The translations under genes were made by a program, and so were the position numbers. A stretch of DNA of 32,280 nt from positions 234,971-267,250 of the forward strand of contig NZ_JAERMK010000003.1 in the NCBI RefSeq assembly GCF_016918015.1, written 5' to 3'. The DNA is from Glycomyces sp. YM15. Its GTDB lineage: Bacteria > Actinomycetota > Actinomycetes > Mycobacteriales > Micromonosporaceae. Shown piece by piece: positions 17,693 to 26,410 of the stretch (positions within the stretch are counted from its first letter, which is position 1; each line of letters starts with the position of its first letter). A model generated the notes under the pieces. The model was not told the DNA's origin and made no database searches. It saw only the letters and a program-made list of their open reading frames with translations.

Positions 17693-17710
17693 CCCCTACG
17701 GACTTAGGGG
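17693..17710 (-). terminator. Possible terminator after dciA
   Basis: CCCCTA and TAGGGG form a 6-bp stem with a 6-base loop, 9 bases beyond the dciA stop. The stem is short and followed by GGTTCATG, so termination is only a possibility. Confidence 0.35.
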
Positions 17711-17719
17711 TGCGTGGCT

Positions 17720-18175
17720 TCAGAACGTGTCACGGGAGCCATTAAACCGTACTCGCCTCGGGCCGTAGGAACGAGTCGGCTGCTGCGGTCCGACGATCCG
17801 CAGTCGCTTCACGACGCTGGGGCCGAGCGCCGCGGCGAGTTTGCCGTGGATCTGGCGGGAGAACAACCGCAGCTGCGTGGCCCAGGCGGTCGACTCGGCG
17901 ACGACGAGGAGCTCGCCGTTCTCCAGGCTCTGGGGCCTGCAGTGGCTCGCGATGTCGGCGCCGACGATGGCCTCCCAGCGGCCGAACACCGACGCGTCGG
18001 CCACTTTGCGCGTCCAGCCGTTCTTGCGCACGACCTGGGGGAGGAGGCTCCCGAGGGTCTCGGGGTCGCGCTTGTCGGGCCCGGGACCGGACCACTCCTT
18101 GCGGAAGCGCGGGTCGTCGGACTTACCGCGCCGCCGGGGACGCGGGCGGTAGTCGTAGCCGCCGTTAGAGGACAC
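17720..18175 (-). CDS. DUF721/DciA-like protein
   Basis: The 151-residue product has a basic disordered N-terminus and a DUF721 domain (about residues 40-130, including WEAIVGADIASHCRPQSLENGELLVVAESTAWATQLRLFS in blocks). DUF721 proteins are related to DciA, which loads or recruits the replicative helicase DnaB in many bacteria lacking DnaC. Start GTG 18175 has GGGGAGG six bases upstream and lies 11 bases inside the recF end, so the two are coupled. recF-DUF721-gyrB order is conserved in actinobacteria. Confidence 0.9.
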   Translation of the reverse strand: MSSNGGYDYRPRPRRRGKSDDPRFRKEWSGPGPDKRDPETLGSLLPQVVRKNGWTRKVADASVFGRWEAIVGADIASHCRPQSLENGELLVVAESTAWATQLRLFSRQIHGKLAAALGPSVVKRLRIVGPQQPTRSYGPRRVRFNGSRDTF

Positions 18176-19301
18176 GTTTGACCTCCCCTTCCCACACGTC
18201 GTAGCGGGCGCCCGTGAGCCGCTCGGGGACGTCCCCGGCGACGGCGCAGGTGATGAGCGTCTGCGGTGCGGCTTCGGCGTATTCCGCCAAGCGCTCGCGC
18301 CGTGTGGCGTCCAGCTCGGCGAACACGTCGTCGAGGATGAGGATCGGGGCGGTGCCGTCCGCGCGCAGGAGTTCGAAGGCGCCCAAGCGGAGCGCGAGCG
18401 CCACCGACCAGGTCTCGCCGTGTGAGGCGTAGCCCTTCACCGGAAGAGCGCCGAGTTGCAGGTCGAGGTCGTCGCGGTGCGGGCCGACCAGGGTCGTGCC
18501 GCGCTCGACCTCCTTGGCGCGGGCCCCGGCGAGCGCGGCGCCGAGGCGGGCGGTGAGGACGTCCTGGTCGGCGGTGAGGTCGCCGCCGAGCTCCGATTCG
18601 TAGGCCAGGTGCACTTCGGCGCGGCCGTCCGCGATCTTCGAGTGGGCCTTGCCGATCGGCTCGGTCAGGTCCTCGAGGAGCGCGAGGCGCCCGGCCATGA
18701 GCTCGGCGCCGTGCCGCGCGAGGTGCGCGTCCCAGGCGTCGAGGGTGGCCATCTCGGCCCCGCCCGGACCGCGGCCGCCGGTCTTCTTCGCCAGGTAGGC
18801 CGTGCGAAGGAGCGTGTTGCGCTGTTTGAGGACCCGCTCGTAGTCGGCGCGGACCCCGGCGTAGCGCGGGAAGCGCGCGCACAGCAGCTCGTCGAGGTAG
18901 CGGCGGCGGGCGGAGGGCTCGCCGCGGACCAGCGCCAGGTCCTCGGGGGCGAACGCGATGGCTTTGAGCGCGCCGATGATCTCGCGGGGGCGGGAGAGGG
19001 CGGTCTTGTTCAGGCGGGCCTTGTTCGACTTGCCGGGGACGATCGCCAGCTCGGCGAGGAGGCGGCGGGAGTCGTGGAGGATCTCGGCGCGGATGACGGC
19101 CTGCTCGCAGCCCTGCCGGACCAGGGGGGCGTCGGAGGAGACGCGGTGGGAGCGGAGGTTCGCCAGGTAGATCAGGGCCTCGACCAGGTTGGTCTTGCCG
19201 TGTCCGTTGGGGCCCACCAGGATCGAGGGCCCCTCGTCGAACAGGACTTGGGCGTGCGCGTAGGACCTGAAGTCCGTCAATTGCAGCTGTCGTACACGCA
19301 C
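18165..19301 (-). CDS. recF: DNA replication/repair protein RecF
   Basis: The 378-residue SMC-like ATPase helps load RecA at single-stranded gaps with RecO and RecR. It shows the conserved start VRQLQLTDFRSY, Walker A GPNGHGKT (30-37), a signature-like SHGETWSVALALRL and Walker B PILILDDVFAELD near the C-terminus. Start GTG 19301 has only an AGAGG motif next to it, but the family start matches exactly. It lies between gnd and dciA and overlaps the latter by 11 bases. Confidence 0.96.
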   Translation of the reverse strand: MRVRQLQLTDFRSYAHAQVLFDEGPSILVGPNGHGKTNLVEALIYLANLRSHRVSSDAPLVRQGCEQAVIRAEILHDSRRLLAELAIVPGKSNKARLNKTALSRPREIIGALKAIAFAPEDLALVRGEPSARRRYLDELLCARFPRYAGVRADYERVLKQRNTLLRTAYLAKKTGGRGPGGAEMATLDAWDAHLARHGAELMAGRLALLEDLTEPIGKAHSKIADGRAEVHLAYESELGGDLTADQDVLTARLGAALAGARAKEVERGTTLVGPHRDDLDLQLGALPVKGYASHGETWSVALALRLGAFELLRADGTAPILILDDVFAELDATRRERLAEYAEAAPQTLITCAVAGDVPERLTGARYDVWEGEVKRVL

Positions 19302-19322
19302 GCCTCTATGATGCCGCTTCGG

Positions 19323-20198
19323 CTATTCCGACTTGACGGCGTGTCCGCCGAATTGGTTGCGCAGCGCCGCGACGGCCTTCATCGCCGGGGAGTCCTCCTG
19401 GCGGGAGGTGAAGCGCGCGAACAGCGACTCGGTGATCGCCGGGAGCGGGACGCGCAGGCGGATGCCCTCGTCCACGGTCCAGCGGCCCTCGCCGGAGTCC
19501 TCGACGTAGCCCTTGACGCGGGCCAGCTCGGGGTCGTCGGTGAGCGCCCGGTCCATGAGGTCGAGCAGCCAGGAGCGGATCACGGTGCCCGAGCGCCAGG
19601 ACTTGAAGATCTCGGGCACGTTGTCGACGTGCTCGGAGGCCTCGAGCAGCTCGTAGCCCTCGGCGTAGGCCTGCATCATGGCGTACTCGATGCCGTTGTG
19701 CACCATCTTGGCGTAGTGGCCCGCGCCGACGCCGCCGGCGTGCACGAAGCCGAATTCGCCTTCGGGCTTGAGCGCGTTGAAGATCGGCATGAGGCGCTCC
19801 ACGTCGCCGTCGGCGCCGCCGACCATGAGCGCGTAGCCCTCGGTGATGCCCCAGACGCCGCCGGAGACGCCCGCGTCGACGTAGCCGATGCCGCGCTCGG
19901 CCAGGAGCGCGGCGTTCACGGCGTCGTCGGTGAAGCGCGAGTTGCCGCCGTCGATGACGATGTCGCCCTCGGACAGGAGCGCGCCCAGTTCGGCCACGGT
20001 GGACCTGGTGGGCTCCCCGGCGGGGACCATGACCCAGATGGCGCGCGGGCCTTCGAGGGCGGCGACGAGTGCTTCCAAGGAGTCGACGTCGGCGACGTCG
20101 GGGTTGCGGTCGTAGCCGACGACCTGGTGTCCAGCCTTTTCGAGCCGCAACTTCATGTTGCCGCCCATCTTGCCGAGCCCGATCATGCCGAGTTGCAT
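19323..20198 (-). CDS. gnd: 6-phosphogluconate dehydrogenase, short NAD-type (decarboxylating)
   Basis: The 291-residue protein oxidises and decarboxylates 6-phosphogluconate to ribulose 5-phosphate. It has the N-terminal dinucleotide loop MIGLGKMGGNM, the VMVPAG segment, IDGGNS, substrate loop DAGVSGGVWG and catalytic-region KMVHNGIEYAMM. The length of about 290 (rather than about 480) is the short form, usually NAD-dependent. ATG 20198 is chosen because GGGGGG lies six bases upstream and the Rossmann strand follows immediately; the longer frame to 20267 lacks support. gnd between dnaN and recF is a known actinobacterial arrangement. Confidence 0.94.
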   Translation of the reverse strand: MQLGMIGLGKMGGNMKLRLEKAGHQVVGYDRNPDVADVDSLEALVAALEGPRAIWVMVPAGEPTRSTVAELGALLSEGDIVIDGGNSRFTDDAVNAALLAERGIGYVDAGVSGGVWGITEGYALMVGGADGDVERLMPIFNALKPEGEFGFVHAGGVGAGHYAKMVHNGIEYAMMQAYAEGYELLEASEHVDNVPEIFKSWRSGTVIRSWLLDLMDRALTDDPELARVKGYVEDSGEGRWTVDEGIRLRVPLPAITESLFARFTSRQEDSPAMKAVAALRNQFGGHAVKSE

Positions 20199-20279
20199 GT
20201 CGCGCCCCCCTTCACTTTTGAGTCCAGAAGGTTCCGCTTTGGCGGAGTACGCGCCAGGGTCACTCACGTCGTTGTGCGG

Positions 20280-21428
20280 TCAGGCGTCCCAACGCAATGG
20301 TTGCAGCATGTACAGGTACACGTCGTGGTTTGTGTCGGACTCCTCATCTTCGGGCGCGGGCTGCCCGGTCATCACGACCGGCTTGCCGAGCTCGTTCATC
20401 TTGAACGCGGTGTACGGGGCGTCCACAGCGGACAGGCCGTCGAGCAGGTAGGTCGGGTTGAACGCGATCTTGCCCGGCTCGCCCTCGAGCGTGCAGTCCA
20501 TCGCCTCGGAGGCCTTCGCGTCCTCGGCGCCGCCGGCCTCGACCACGAGGCCGTCCTCGTCGAACGAGAGGCGGATCGGCGAGTTGCGGTCGCCCACGAG
20601 CGCGACGCGGCGGGCGACCTCGATGAGTTCGGAGGTCTTGACGCGCAAGGTCGTCGCGTACGAGGTGGCGAGCAGGCTGCGCAGCGGCGGCAGCTGGCCG
20701 TCGAGCACGCGGGAGGTGGTCTGGCGGCCGCCCGCGATGAAGCCGATCATACCGGGGGCGCCCTCGGTGCCGGTGGGCACGGCGATCGTCACAGGGCCGG
20801 AGAAGGACCCGAAAGTGCGGGCGGTGTCCGCGAGGGCCTTGGCCGGTACCAGGACCGTGACGGCCACGTCAGAGGCCCCGGGCTCCCACGAGGAGTCGCG
20901 GATGGCCATGCGGTAGCGGTCGGTGGCGAGCATCCCGATGCCGCCGCCGGTCATCTCGACCTGGACGCCGGTCATCGTCGGCAGGGTCTCGTCCTTGCCT
21001 GCGGCGACGGCGGTCTGCGCGACGGCCTTCGCGAACTCGTCGGCGTCGATGGTGCCGATGGCCTCGGGCATCTGCGGCAGGCTCGGGTAGTCCTCCAGCG
21101 GCATCGTCGGCAGGGTGAAGCGCGCCGAACCGCAGGTGAGTTCCGCGTGGGGGCCGTCGACGACGAAGTCGACGGGCTTGTTCGGGAGGGCCTTGACGAT
21201 CTCCGAGAGCAGCTTGCCGGAGACCAGGGCGGTTCCGGCGGACTCGCCGGTGACGTCGACGGTGACACGGGTGGAGATCTCGTAGTCGAAACCGGAGATC
21301 GTCAGCTTGCCCTCGTCGACGGACAGGCGGGCGCCCGCGAGGACGGGAACCGACGGGCGGGCCGGGAGGCTCTTGGCGGTCCACGAGACAGCGTCGGCAA
21401 AGGTGTCTCGGTCAACTTGGAACTTCAT
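20280..21428 (-). CDS. dnaN: DNA polymerase III beta subunit (sliding clamp)
   Basis: The 382-residue product forms the dimeric ring that keeps the replicative polymerase on DNA. It has three clamp domains; conserved segments include MKFQVDRDTFADAVSW at the start, PTMTGVQVEM, LATDRYRMAIRD and the C-terminal region ending YMLQPLR, close to the usual VMPMR ending. GAAGGAG lies before the ATG. It reads away from oriC; its promoter should lie in the AT-rich 21465-21500 stretch. Confidence 0.98.
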   Translation of the reverse strand: MKFQVDRDTFADAVSWTAKSLPARPSVPVLAGARLSVDEGKLTISGFDYEISTRVTVDVTGESAGTALVSGKLLSEIVKALPNKPVDFVVDGPHAELTCGSARFTLPTMPLEDYPSLPQMPEAIGTIDADEFAKAVAQTAVAAGKDETLPTMTGVQVEMTGGGIGMLATDRYRMAIRDSSWEPGASDVAVTVLVPAKALADTARTFGSFSGPVTIAVPTGTEGAPGMIGFIAGGRQTTSRVLDGQLPPLRSLLATSYATTLRVKTSELIEVARRVALVGDRNSPIRLSFDEDGLVVEAGGAEDAKASEAMDCTLEGEPGKIAFNPTYLLDGLSAVDAPYTAFKMNELGKPVVMTGQPAPEDEESDTNHDVYLYMLQPLRWDA

Positions 21429-21820
21429 GGTTGCTCCTTCGCGGCTGTTGCTCGGTTGTGCACAGCGCTATTACTAATGAACTCTCTATAGATATAACTG
21501 TCGTCGTAGTCGTCGGTGCTGTGGAAACTGTGGAAAACCCGCCTTTTCGCAGGTCCTTCCGGTTTCAGGGCTGTGGACGGACTGTGCATAACCTGTGGAT
21601 GAATCAGGAGCTTATCCACAGCCCCTGACAATCGCCGAGTTTTCCACATCTCATCCACAGGTCTGTCCACAGCTTTTCCACAGGTTATGCACAGGGTTAC
21701 CCACAGGAAAATCGCGAATGAGTATCGTGCTCTCGCGTGTTTTCCACACTCTGTCCACAGGCTTTCCACAGATATTCGCGGTTATCCACAGGTTTTCCAC
21801 AGAGTTGTCCACAGGCCCGC
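21429..21820. other. oriC: Chromosomal replication origin (oriC) with clustered DnaA boxes
   Basis: The dnaN-dnaA gap holds about 19 DnaA-box-like 9-mers. Plus-strand copies start at 21612, 21640, 21651, 21663, 21674, 21685, 21697, 21740, 21751, 21762, 21782, 21793 and 21805, including TTATCCACA twice and TTGTCCACA once. Minus-strand copies start (plus coordinates) at 21520, 21529, 21572, 21583 and 21594, plus TTGTGCACA at 21456. Most neighbours are 11-12 bp apart, i.e. one helical turn. This matches actinomycete origins, which sit between dnaA and dnaN. Confidence 0.97.
21465..21500. other. AT-rich stretch in oriC: unwinding element and/or dnaN promoter
   Basis: This is the most AT-rich part of the origin (CTATTACTAATG...CTATAGATATAAC). 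It lies at the dnaN-proximal edge of the minus-strand DnaA-box cluster, a suitable place for duplex opening. On the minus strand it also contains TATATC and TATAGA, possible -10 elements for dnaN. Confidence 0.45.
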
Positions 21821-23653
21821 TCATTCGTCGGTGTGTTTCAAACGGTTCGTCAATTCCGCGATCTGCGTGTAGAGCGCCCGCCGCTCGGCCATCTGCTTGC
21901 GAATCTTCTTGTTCGCATGCATGACCGTGGTGTGGTCACGCCCCCCGAACGCCTGGCCGATCCGCGGCAGCGACATGTCCGTGAGCTCCCGGCACAGGTA
22001 CATCGCGACCTGGCGGGCGTTCACGAGCACCCGCGAGCGCGAGTTCCCCTTGAGGTCGGCCGCCTGCACCCCGAAGTAGTCGGCCGTGGCCTGCATGATC
22101 TGGTCGACCGTGACCTCGGTGTTCTTGCCGCTCTCGGGGATGATGTCGTGCAGGACCTCTTCGGCCAGGCCCAGGTCCACCGGCTTGCGGTTGAGGCTCG
22201 CGTACGCGGTGACGCGGATGAGCGCGCCCTCGAGCTCGCGGATCGAGTGGTGGATCTGGGTGGCGATGAACTCCACCGCGTCCGTGGGGATGTTGAGGTC
22301 GTCCTGCACCGCCTTCTTGCGCAGGATCGCGATCCTCGTCTCCAGGTCCGGCGGCTGGATGTCGGCGAGCAGGCCCCATTCGAAGCGGGTGCGCAGCCGG
22401 TCCTCCAGGGTCTGCAGCTGCTTCGGCGAGCGGTCCGAGGAGATCACCAGCTGCTTGTTCGCGTTGTGCAGCGCGTTGAAGGTATGGAAGAACTCCTCCT
22501 GCGTGCGCTCGCGGTCCATGAGGAACTGGATGTCGTCGATGAGGAGGATGTCGACGTCCCGGTAGCGGCGCTGGAAGGCCTGCTGCCGCCGGTCGGAGAG
22601 CGAGTTGATGAAGTCGTTCGTGAACTCCTCGGTCGTCACGTACCGCACGGACTGGGCCGTGCCCAGGTCGTGGGCGTAGTGGCCGACCGCGTGGAGCAGG
22701 TGCGTCTTGCCCAGCCCGGACCCGCCGTAGAGGAACAGCGGGTTGTACGCCTTCGCGGGCGCCTCCGCCACAGCGAACGCCGCCGCGTGCGCGAAGCGGT
22801 TGGACGAGCCGATCACGAACGTGTCGAAGTTGTACCGCGGGTTGAGGCGACCCACCCCGTCGATGGCCTTCACGGGGGCGGTGTCCTTGTGCGCCTTCGT
22901 GATCCCTCCCCGGCGGGCCGGGTCCGGGTCGTCCGAGGGCGGGGGAGCGACCGGCGGCATCGCACCGTGCTCCTTGCCGCCCTGGCGCGCGGCCGACTCC
23001 GAGAGGACCCGTTCGAGCTCCTCCCCGGGAGGCTCGGGGGCGCGCTCCTCCCAGCGGTCGGCCTCGGCGGGGCGGGCCGGCTGGTGCGGGATCGCGGCGG
23101 GCCGCTCCACGGGCTCCGCGGGGGACTCGGCGGGCTCGGGCGCACGCGGCGCCTCCGCGTCGCCGGGACGGAAGGCCGCGGTGTCGAAGAGACTCGGCGG
23201 ATTCTGCGCCGACAACGGCTTGCGGGGCGCGGGCGGCTCGACCGGCTCCTCCACCACCGGTGCCGCGGGCGGCTCGTCGAAGGAGGGCCGCTCGAAGACG
23301 ATCGTGGCGTCGGCGACCGCAGACCCGTTCACCGGCGGCTCGGGGGCCGCGGGCGGCTCCTCCGCCACCGGCGCGGGCTCGGCCTGCTTCTCCTGCAAGG
23401 TGACCGCGATCTGCGTCGGCTGGCCCAGTTGCCGGGAGAGGGCCTCGCTGATCGGGACGCGCAGCTTCGACTCGAAGGCCGAGCGCGCGAACTTGTCCGG
23501 GGCGGCGACGATGAACGTGCCGGGCATCGACAGCACCGGCTGCGACAGGCGCATCCACGCGGACTGCTGACGGGTGAGCGCCGACGCGTCAGCCAGCTCG
23601 GCGGACACCGCCGACCAGACTGCCGACAGATCTTGGTCGGTCACCTTCGCCAT
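21821..23653 (-). CDS. dnaA: Chromosomal replication initiator DnaA
   Basis: The 610-residue protein binds DnaA boxes and opens oriC. Domain I (about 1-85) starts [13 protein letters not shown]; domain II (about 90-265) is an unusually long Pro/Glu/Ala-rich linker as in streptomycetes; domain III is the AAA+ core with Walker A GGSGLGKT (310-317) and Walker B LLIDD (370-374); domain IV has the DNA-binding signature [15 protein letters not shown] near the C-terminus. ATG 23653 follows a GCGAGGG; a GTG three codons in is an alternative. The longer open frame to 24109 runs through DnaA boxes and is not coding. The gene is transcribed towards oriC, against the rightward fork. Confidence 0.97.
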   Translation of the reverse strand: MAKVTDQDLSAVWSAVSAELADASALTRQQSAWMRLSQPVLSMPGTFIVAAPDKFARSAFESKLRVPISEALSRQLGQPTQIAVTLQEKQAEPAPVAEEPPAAPEPPVNGSAVADATIVFERPSFDEPPAAPVVEEPVEPPAPRKPLSAQNPPSLFDTAAFRPGDAEAPRAPEPAESPAEPVERPAAIPHQPARPAEADRWEERAPEPPGEELERVLSESAARQGGKEHGAMPPVAPPPSDDPDPARRGGITKAHKDTAPVKAIDGVGRLNPRYNFDTFVIGSSNRFAHAAAFAVAEAPAKAYNPLFLYGGSGLGKTHLLHAVGHYAHDLGTAQSVRYVTTEEFTNDFINSLSDRRQQAFQRRYRDVDILLIDDIQFLMDRERTQEEFFHTFNALHNANKQLVISSDRSPKQLQTLEDRLRTRFEWGLLADIQPPDLETRIAILRKKAVQDDLNIPTDAVEFIATQIHHSIRELEGALIRVTAYASLNRKPVDLGLAEEVLHDIIPESGKNTEVTVDQIMQATADYFGVQAADLKGNSRSRVLVNARQVAMYLCRELTDMSLPRIGQAFGGRDHTTVMHANKKIRKQMAERRALYTQIAELTNRLKHTDE

Positions 23654-23773
23654 CCCTCGCTTCTTCTGTCCGTGTACGGGCTGTTTCGCGAAGTTCAGAG
23701 GCCGCACCAGGTAGGCTCCGATACAGGCGATCCGCACCGCCGCACCCGGTCGTCCCCAGTGCGCTCCAGCAAG

Positions 23774-23793
23774 TTTTCCACAGGTTATCCACA
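23774..23793 (+). promoter_or_regulatory. Paired DnaA boxes upstream of dnaA
   Basis: TTTTCCACA (23774-23782) and TTATCCACA (23785-23793) lie 11 bp apart, about 125 bases upstream of the dnaA start, with the same phasing as in oriC. DnaA boxes in this place commonly mediate repression of dnaA by its own product. Confidence 0.75.
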
Positions 23794-24172
23794 GGCCTTC
23801 AGCTGGCCTGTGCACATGCGCCCCTTGTGACAATGTTTCCTGAATCACGGTCATGACCAGCGCTTTCTCGTGAGCCGGCCGACGAAGCCGTTCTGGTGAC
23901 AACGAAGTCGTCCACGATTCGCGAAGAGTTATCCACAGGCAGCTCGCAAGCCTCGCGGCACTCCTGCACAGGCGCGGATCGGGCGCGCGGCGCCTGTGGA
24001 TTGGACGGTCCGCACGGCGGACGCGCCGCAGCCACCCCGCGGTGGCGACGTTCCGGACCCGGCGAGTAACATGAGCGAGTTGCCCTCTCGAACCAGAGGG
24101 GCATGCCACACCCGCCGTCCGCGGCGGGGGCCGCGCGTGAATGCCCTGCTAGGCTGTTCTCCGCGTCCCCGT

Positions 24173-24202
24173 AGCCCCGATCCGGGGCTGGGCCCGAGGC
24201 CC
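24173..24202 (+). promoter_or_regulatory. Tandem hairpins in the rpmH leader
   Basis: AGCCCCG-ATC-CGGGGCT (24173-24189) is followed at once by GGGCC-CGA-GGCCC (24190-24202), ending 39 bases before the rpmH start. A third imperfect hairpin lies at 24080-24101. Two stacked GC-rich hairpins in the leader of a ribosomal-protein operon may act in attenuation or RNA stability; this is inferred. Confidence 0.4.
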
Positions 24203-24241
24203 GGCGCAGCAGCAACTTATTCGTAATGGGAGACATCCGTC

Positions 24242-24379
24242 GTGAGCAAGCGCACCTACCAGCCGAACAACCGCCGTCGCAAGCGCACCCACGGCTTCCG
24301 GCTGCGCATGCGGACCCGTGCCGGCCGCGCCATCGTCAACGCGCGCCGCAACAAGGGTCGCAAGCAGCTGACCGTCTGA
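24242..24379 (+). CDS. rpmH: 50S ribosomal protein L34
   Basis: The 45-residue, highly basic product begins [20 protein letters not shown], the L34 signature, and ends [10 protein letters not shown]. It is a structural protein of the large ribosomal subunit. The start is GTG 24242 after a GGGAGA site. It is the first gene of the rpmH-rnpA-yidD-yidC-jag-rsmG run, divergent from dnaA. Confidence 0.98.
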   Translation: MSKRTYQPNNRRRKRTHGFRLRMRTRAGRAIVNARRNKGRKQLTV

Positions 24380-24436
24380 GCGCTTGCCTCCCGGTCCCTT
24401 GCAGGCTCTAGGGGCCTCGATGAGGACGTGATCCAA

Positions 24437-24862
24437 GTGCTTCCAGCCGACGCGCGCATTCGCAGCCGCCAGGACTTCGGTTCGGCGCTCAAGCGAGGCC
24501 GCCGCGCCGCCCGCGGCGGCGTCGTCGTGCACTGGGCACCTGCGACAGTTCAGACCGAAGACCAAGCGGCACCGCCGCCGACACCGCCCGCCGCCGATGC
24601 GAACCGCACGGCGCGGGCGGGTTTCGTCGTATCCAAGGCAGTCGGGAACGCCGTGGCCCGGAACAAGGTCAAGCGCCGCCTCCGCCACGCCGTCGCCGCC
24701 GAACTGCCGCACTGGCCCCCCGGGACCGACGTCGTCGTGCGCGCCACCCCCCGCGCCGCCGAACGCGACTTCGCCGAACTGCAGCGGGACCTCACCGAGG
24801 CCGTGCAAGCGGCCCGCACCCGCAAAGCGAACCGTGCGAACGATCGCCGGAGCACGCCATGA
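24437..24862 (+). CDS. rnpA: Ribonuclease P protein component
   Basis: The product (141 residues) is the protein cofactor that helps the catalytic RNA trim tRNA 5' leaders. The family signature is visible as [21 protein letters not shown], and the N-terminus reads [24 protein letters not shown] Pro/Ala-rich insertion ([20 protein letters not shown]) separates the first strands, and the protein is longer than most. GTG 24437 is chosen because family members begin with MLP; GTG 24428 is an alternative, closer to a GAGG site. It overlaps yidD by 4 bases (ATGA). Confidence 0.93.
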   Translation: MLPADARIRSRQDFGSALKRGRRAARGGVVVHWAPATVQTEDQAAPPPTPPAADANRTARAGFVVSKAVGNAVARNKVKRRLRHAVAAELPHWPPGTDVVVRATPRAAERDFAELQRDLTEAVQAARTRKANRANDRRSTP

Positions 24863-25197
24863 CGCACGCCGCGGCCGAGCCGGCCCCCACCCCGGTCCCG
24901 GCTGAAACCCCTTCTCGCGGCGGTGGAAGCCTCGCGGCGCGAGTGGTCGCCGCCCCCGTGATCGCGTACCGTCGGTGGCTGAGCCCCGCGCTACCCGCCC
25001 GCTGCCGCTTCTACCCCAGTTGCAGCGCATATACCCTTGAGGCGCTGTCCCGGCACGGCGCTGCACGTGGCATATGGTTGAGCCTGCGACGGCTGGGACG
25101 GTGCCACCCCTTTCATCCTGGGGGTCATGACCCCGTACCCCCACGGCATGACCACGATTTGAGTTCGAAGACTGAGCAGACTGGAGTCCGCAAGTGA
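24859..25197 (+). CDS. yidD: Membrane protein insertion efficiency factor YidD
   Basis: The 112-residue product contains the YidD core: an amphipathic helix [22 protein letters not shown] with the conserved cysteines, [19 protein letters not shown] and [14 protein letters not shown]. YidD sits at the inner face of the membrane and assists YidC insertion. Both N- and C-terminal extensions are short and disordered. It overlaps rnpA by 4 bases and yidC by 1-4 bases, so it is tightly coupled. Confidence 0.95.
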   Translation: MTHAAAEPAPTPVPAETPSRGGGSLAARVVAAPVIAYRRWLSPALPARCRFYPSCSAYTLEALSRHGAARGIWLSLRRLGRCHPFHPGGHDPVPPRHDHDLSSKTEQTGVRK

Positions 25198-26318
25198 TGG
25201 AGTGGGCCTACGACGGCGTGTCCTGGGTGCTGCTGAGATGGCATGACCTCTGGACGAATGTCTTCGGCAGCGACAACGGCTTCCTGGACACCGACTGGGC
25301 CTGGGTCCTGGCCATCATCGGCGTCGTGCTCACCCTGCGCATCATCCTCTTCCCGCTCTTCGTGAAGCAGATCCAGTCGCAGCGCGCGATGCAGAAGCTC
25401 GCCCCCGAGATCAAGGCGCTCCAGGAGCGCTACAAGGGTGACCGCGAGACGCTCCAGAAAGAGATGATGGAGCTGTACCGCAAGGAGAAGGCCAACCCGC
25501 TCATGGGCTGCCTTCCCATCCTCATCCAGATGCCGGTCTTCCTGGCGCTGTTCCACGTCCTGCGCCGCCCCGACCCGACCCAGCAGAAGTTCACCGAGTC
25601 CTACGGCTGGACCGGCATCGACGCGGGCCCGCTGTCCGACTGGAACTCCTACGTCCACGCGAAGCTCTTCGGCGCGCCGTTCTGGAGCACCTTCCTCACC
25701 CCGGGCAGCGAACTCGAGAAGGTCGGCTCCTCGGCGCTCGACGTCAAGCTCGTGGCGGGCGTCCTCGGCGCGACGATGATCCTCACGACCTTCCTGACCA
25801 CGCGTCAGATGATCCTGAAGACCGGCTGGAACGAGGACCCGAACCAGCGGATGATCCAGAAGGTGATGCTCTACGGCATCCCTGTGATCATGATCTTCTC
25901 GGCCGGCGCCTTCCCCATCGGCGTGGTCATCTACTGGACCGTGAACAACCTGTTCTCGCTGGGACAGCAGCAGTTCGTGCTGCACAAGTACCCGCCGCCC
26001 GCGCAGAACTCCGCGACGAAGCCGCCGAAGCCCGGCTCGAAGGCCCACGAGAAGATGCTCGAGGAGCAGCGCGAGCAGGAGCAGCGCCGCAAGGAGCTCG
26101 CCCCGAAGCCGGGATCGAAGCCGAAGCCCGGCGCGAAGTCCAGGCCGAGCGGCCCGAAGAAGCCTGAGACCGTCGCCGGCGCGAACGGCTCGGAAGCGCC
26201 GAAGTCCGAGGCCAAGGGCGGCCCCGGTTCGGGCAAGAACCTCTCACGGGCGGAACGCATCGCACGGGCCAAGAAGGTCAGCGGCGCGCAGCAGGCCTCC
26301 AAGAAGAAAAAAGGCTAG
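25194..26318 (+). CDS. yidC: Membrane protein insertase YidC/Oxa1
   Basis: The 374-residue product inserts membrane proteins alone or with Sec. It shows the Oxa1 core: a first helix [26 protein letters not shown] carrying the functional Arg, a cytoplasmic coiled loop ([27 protein letters not shown]), the helix [23 protein letters not shown], and three further membrane segments ending [16 protein letters not shown] long Lys/Pro-rich tail (about 275-374) with PKPGSK repeats probably contacts ribosomes. Start is GTG 25194 (GGAG seven bases before) or ATG 25197. Confidence 0.95.
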   Translation: MMEWAYDGVSWVLLRWHDLWTNVFGSDNGFLDTDWAWVLAIIGVVLTLRIILFPLFVKQIQSQRAMQKLAPEIKALQERYKGDRETLQKEMMELYRKEKANPLMGCLPILIQMPVFLALFHVLRRPDPTQQKFTESYGWTGIDAGPLSDWNSYVHAKLFGAPFWSTFLTPGSELEKVGSSALDVKLVAGVLGATMILTTFLTTRQMILKTGWNEDPNQRMIQKVMLYGIPVIMIFSAGAFPIGVVIYWTVNNLFSLGQQQFVLHKYPPPAQNSATKPPKPGSKAHEKMLEEQREQEQRRKELAPKPGSKPKPGAKSRPSGPKKPETVAGANGSEAPKSEAKGGPGSGKNLSRAERIARAKKVSGAQQASKKKKG

Positions 26319-26410
26319 GGAGACGGTCCCGCGGCTGCGCAGGCGCCGCCGGATCAGCCACAATGGTGCAAACTAGGCTTAAAACGAGCGATAGAGACGA
26401 GTTGGCAATT

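Larger units (their letters stand above)
23654..24241. other. 588-base dnaA-rpmH intergenic region
   Basis: This divergent control region has no supportable gene. It contains a DnaA-box pair at 23774-23793, weaker box-like sites at 23808-23816 (CTGTGCACA) and 23995-24003 (minus strand), a perfect TTATCCACA at 23939-23947, and a series of hairpins leading into rpmH (24080-24101 and 24173-24202). It should hold the promoters of dnaA and of the rpmH operon, which I could not place reliably. Confidence 0.7.

Noticed and set aside
17640..17720. tRNA-like sequence (GGGGTTCATGTCCCC on the minus strand) after dciA
   Set aside because: A T-arm-like element is present but no matching acceptor, D-arm or anticodon stem could be found.
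18456..21491. 1011-residue plus-strand frame across recF, gnd and dnaN
   Set aside because: It crosses three well-supported minus-strand genes and has antisense-type composition.
21425..21769. 114-residue minus-strand frame in oriC
   Set aside because: It is formed by DnaA boxes read as codons, lacks motifs, and covers the origin.
23654..24109. Extended N-terminus of DnaA
   Set aside because: The extension passes through DnaA boxes and the promoter region; DnaA domain I begins at 23653.
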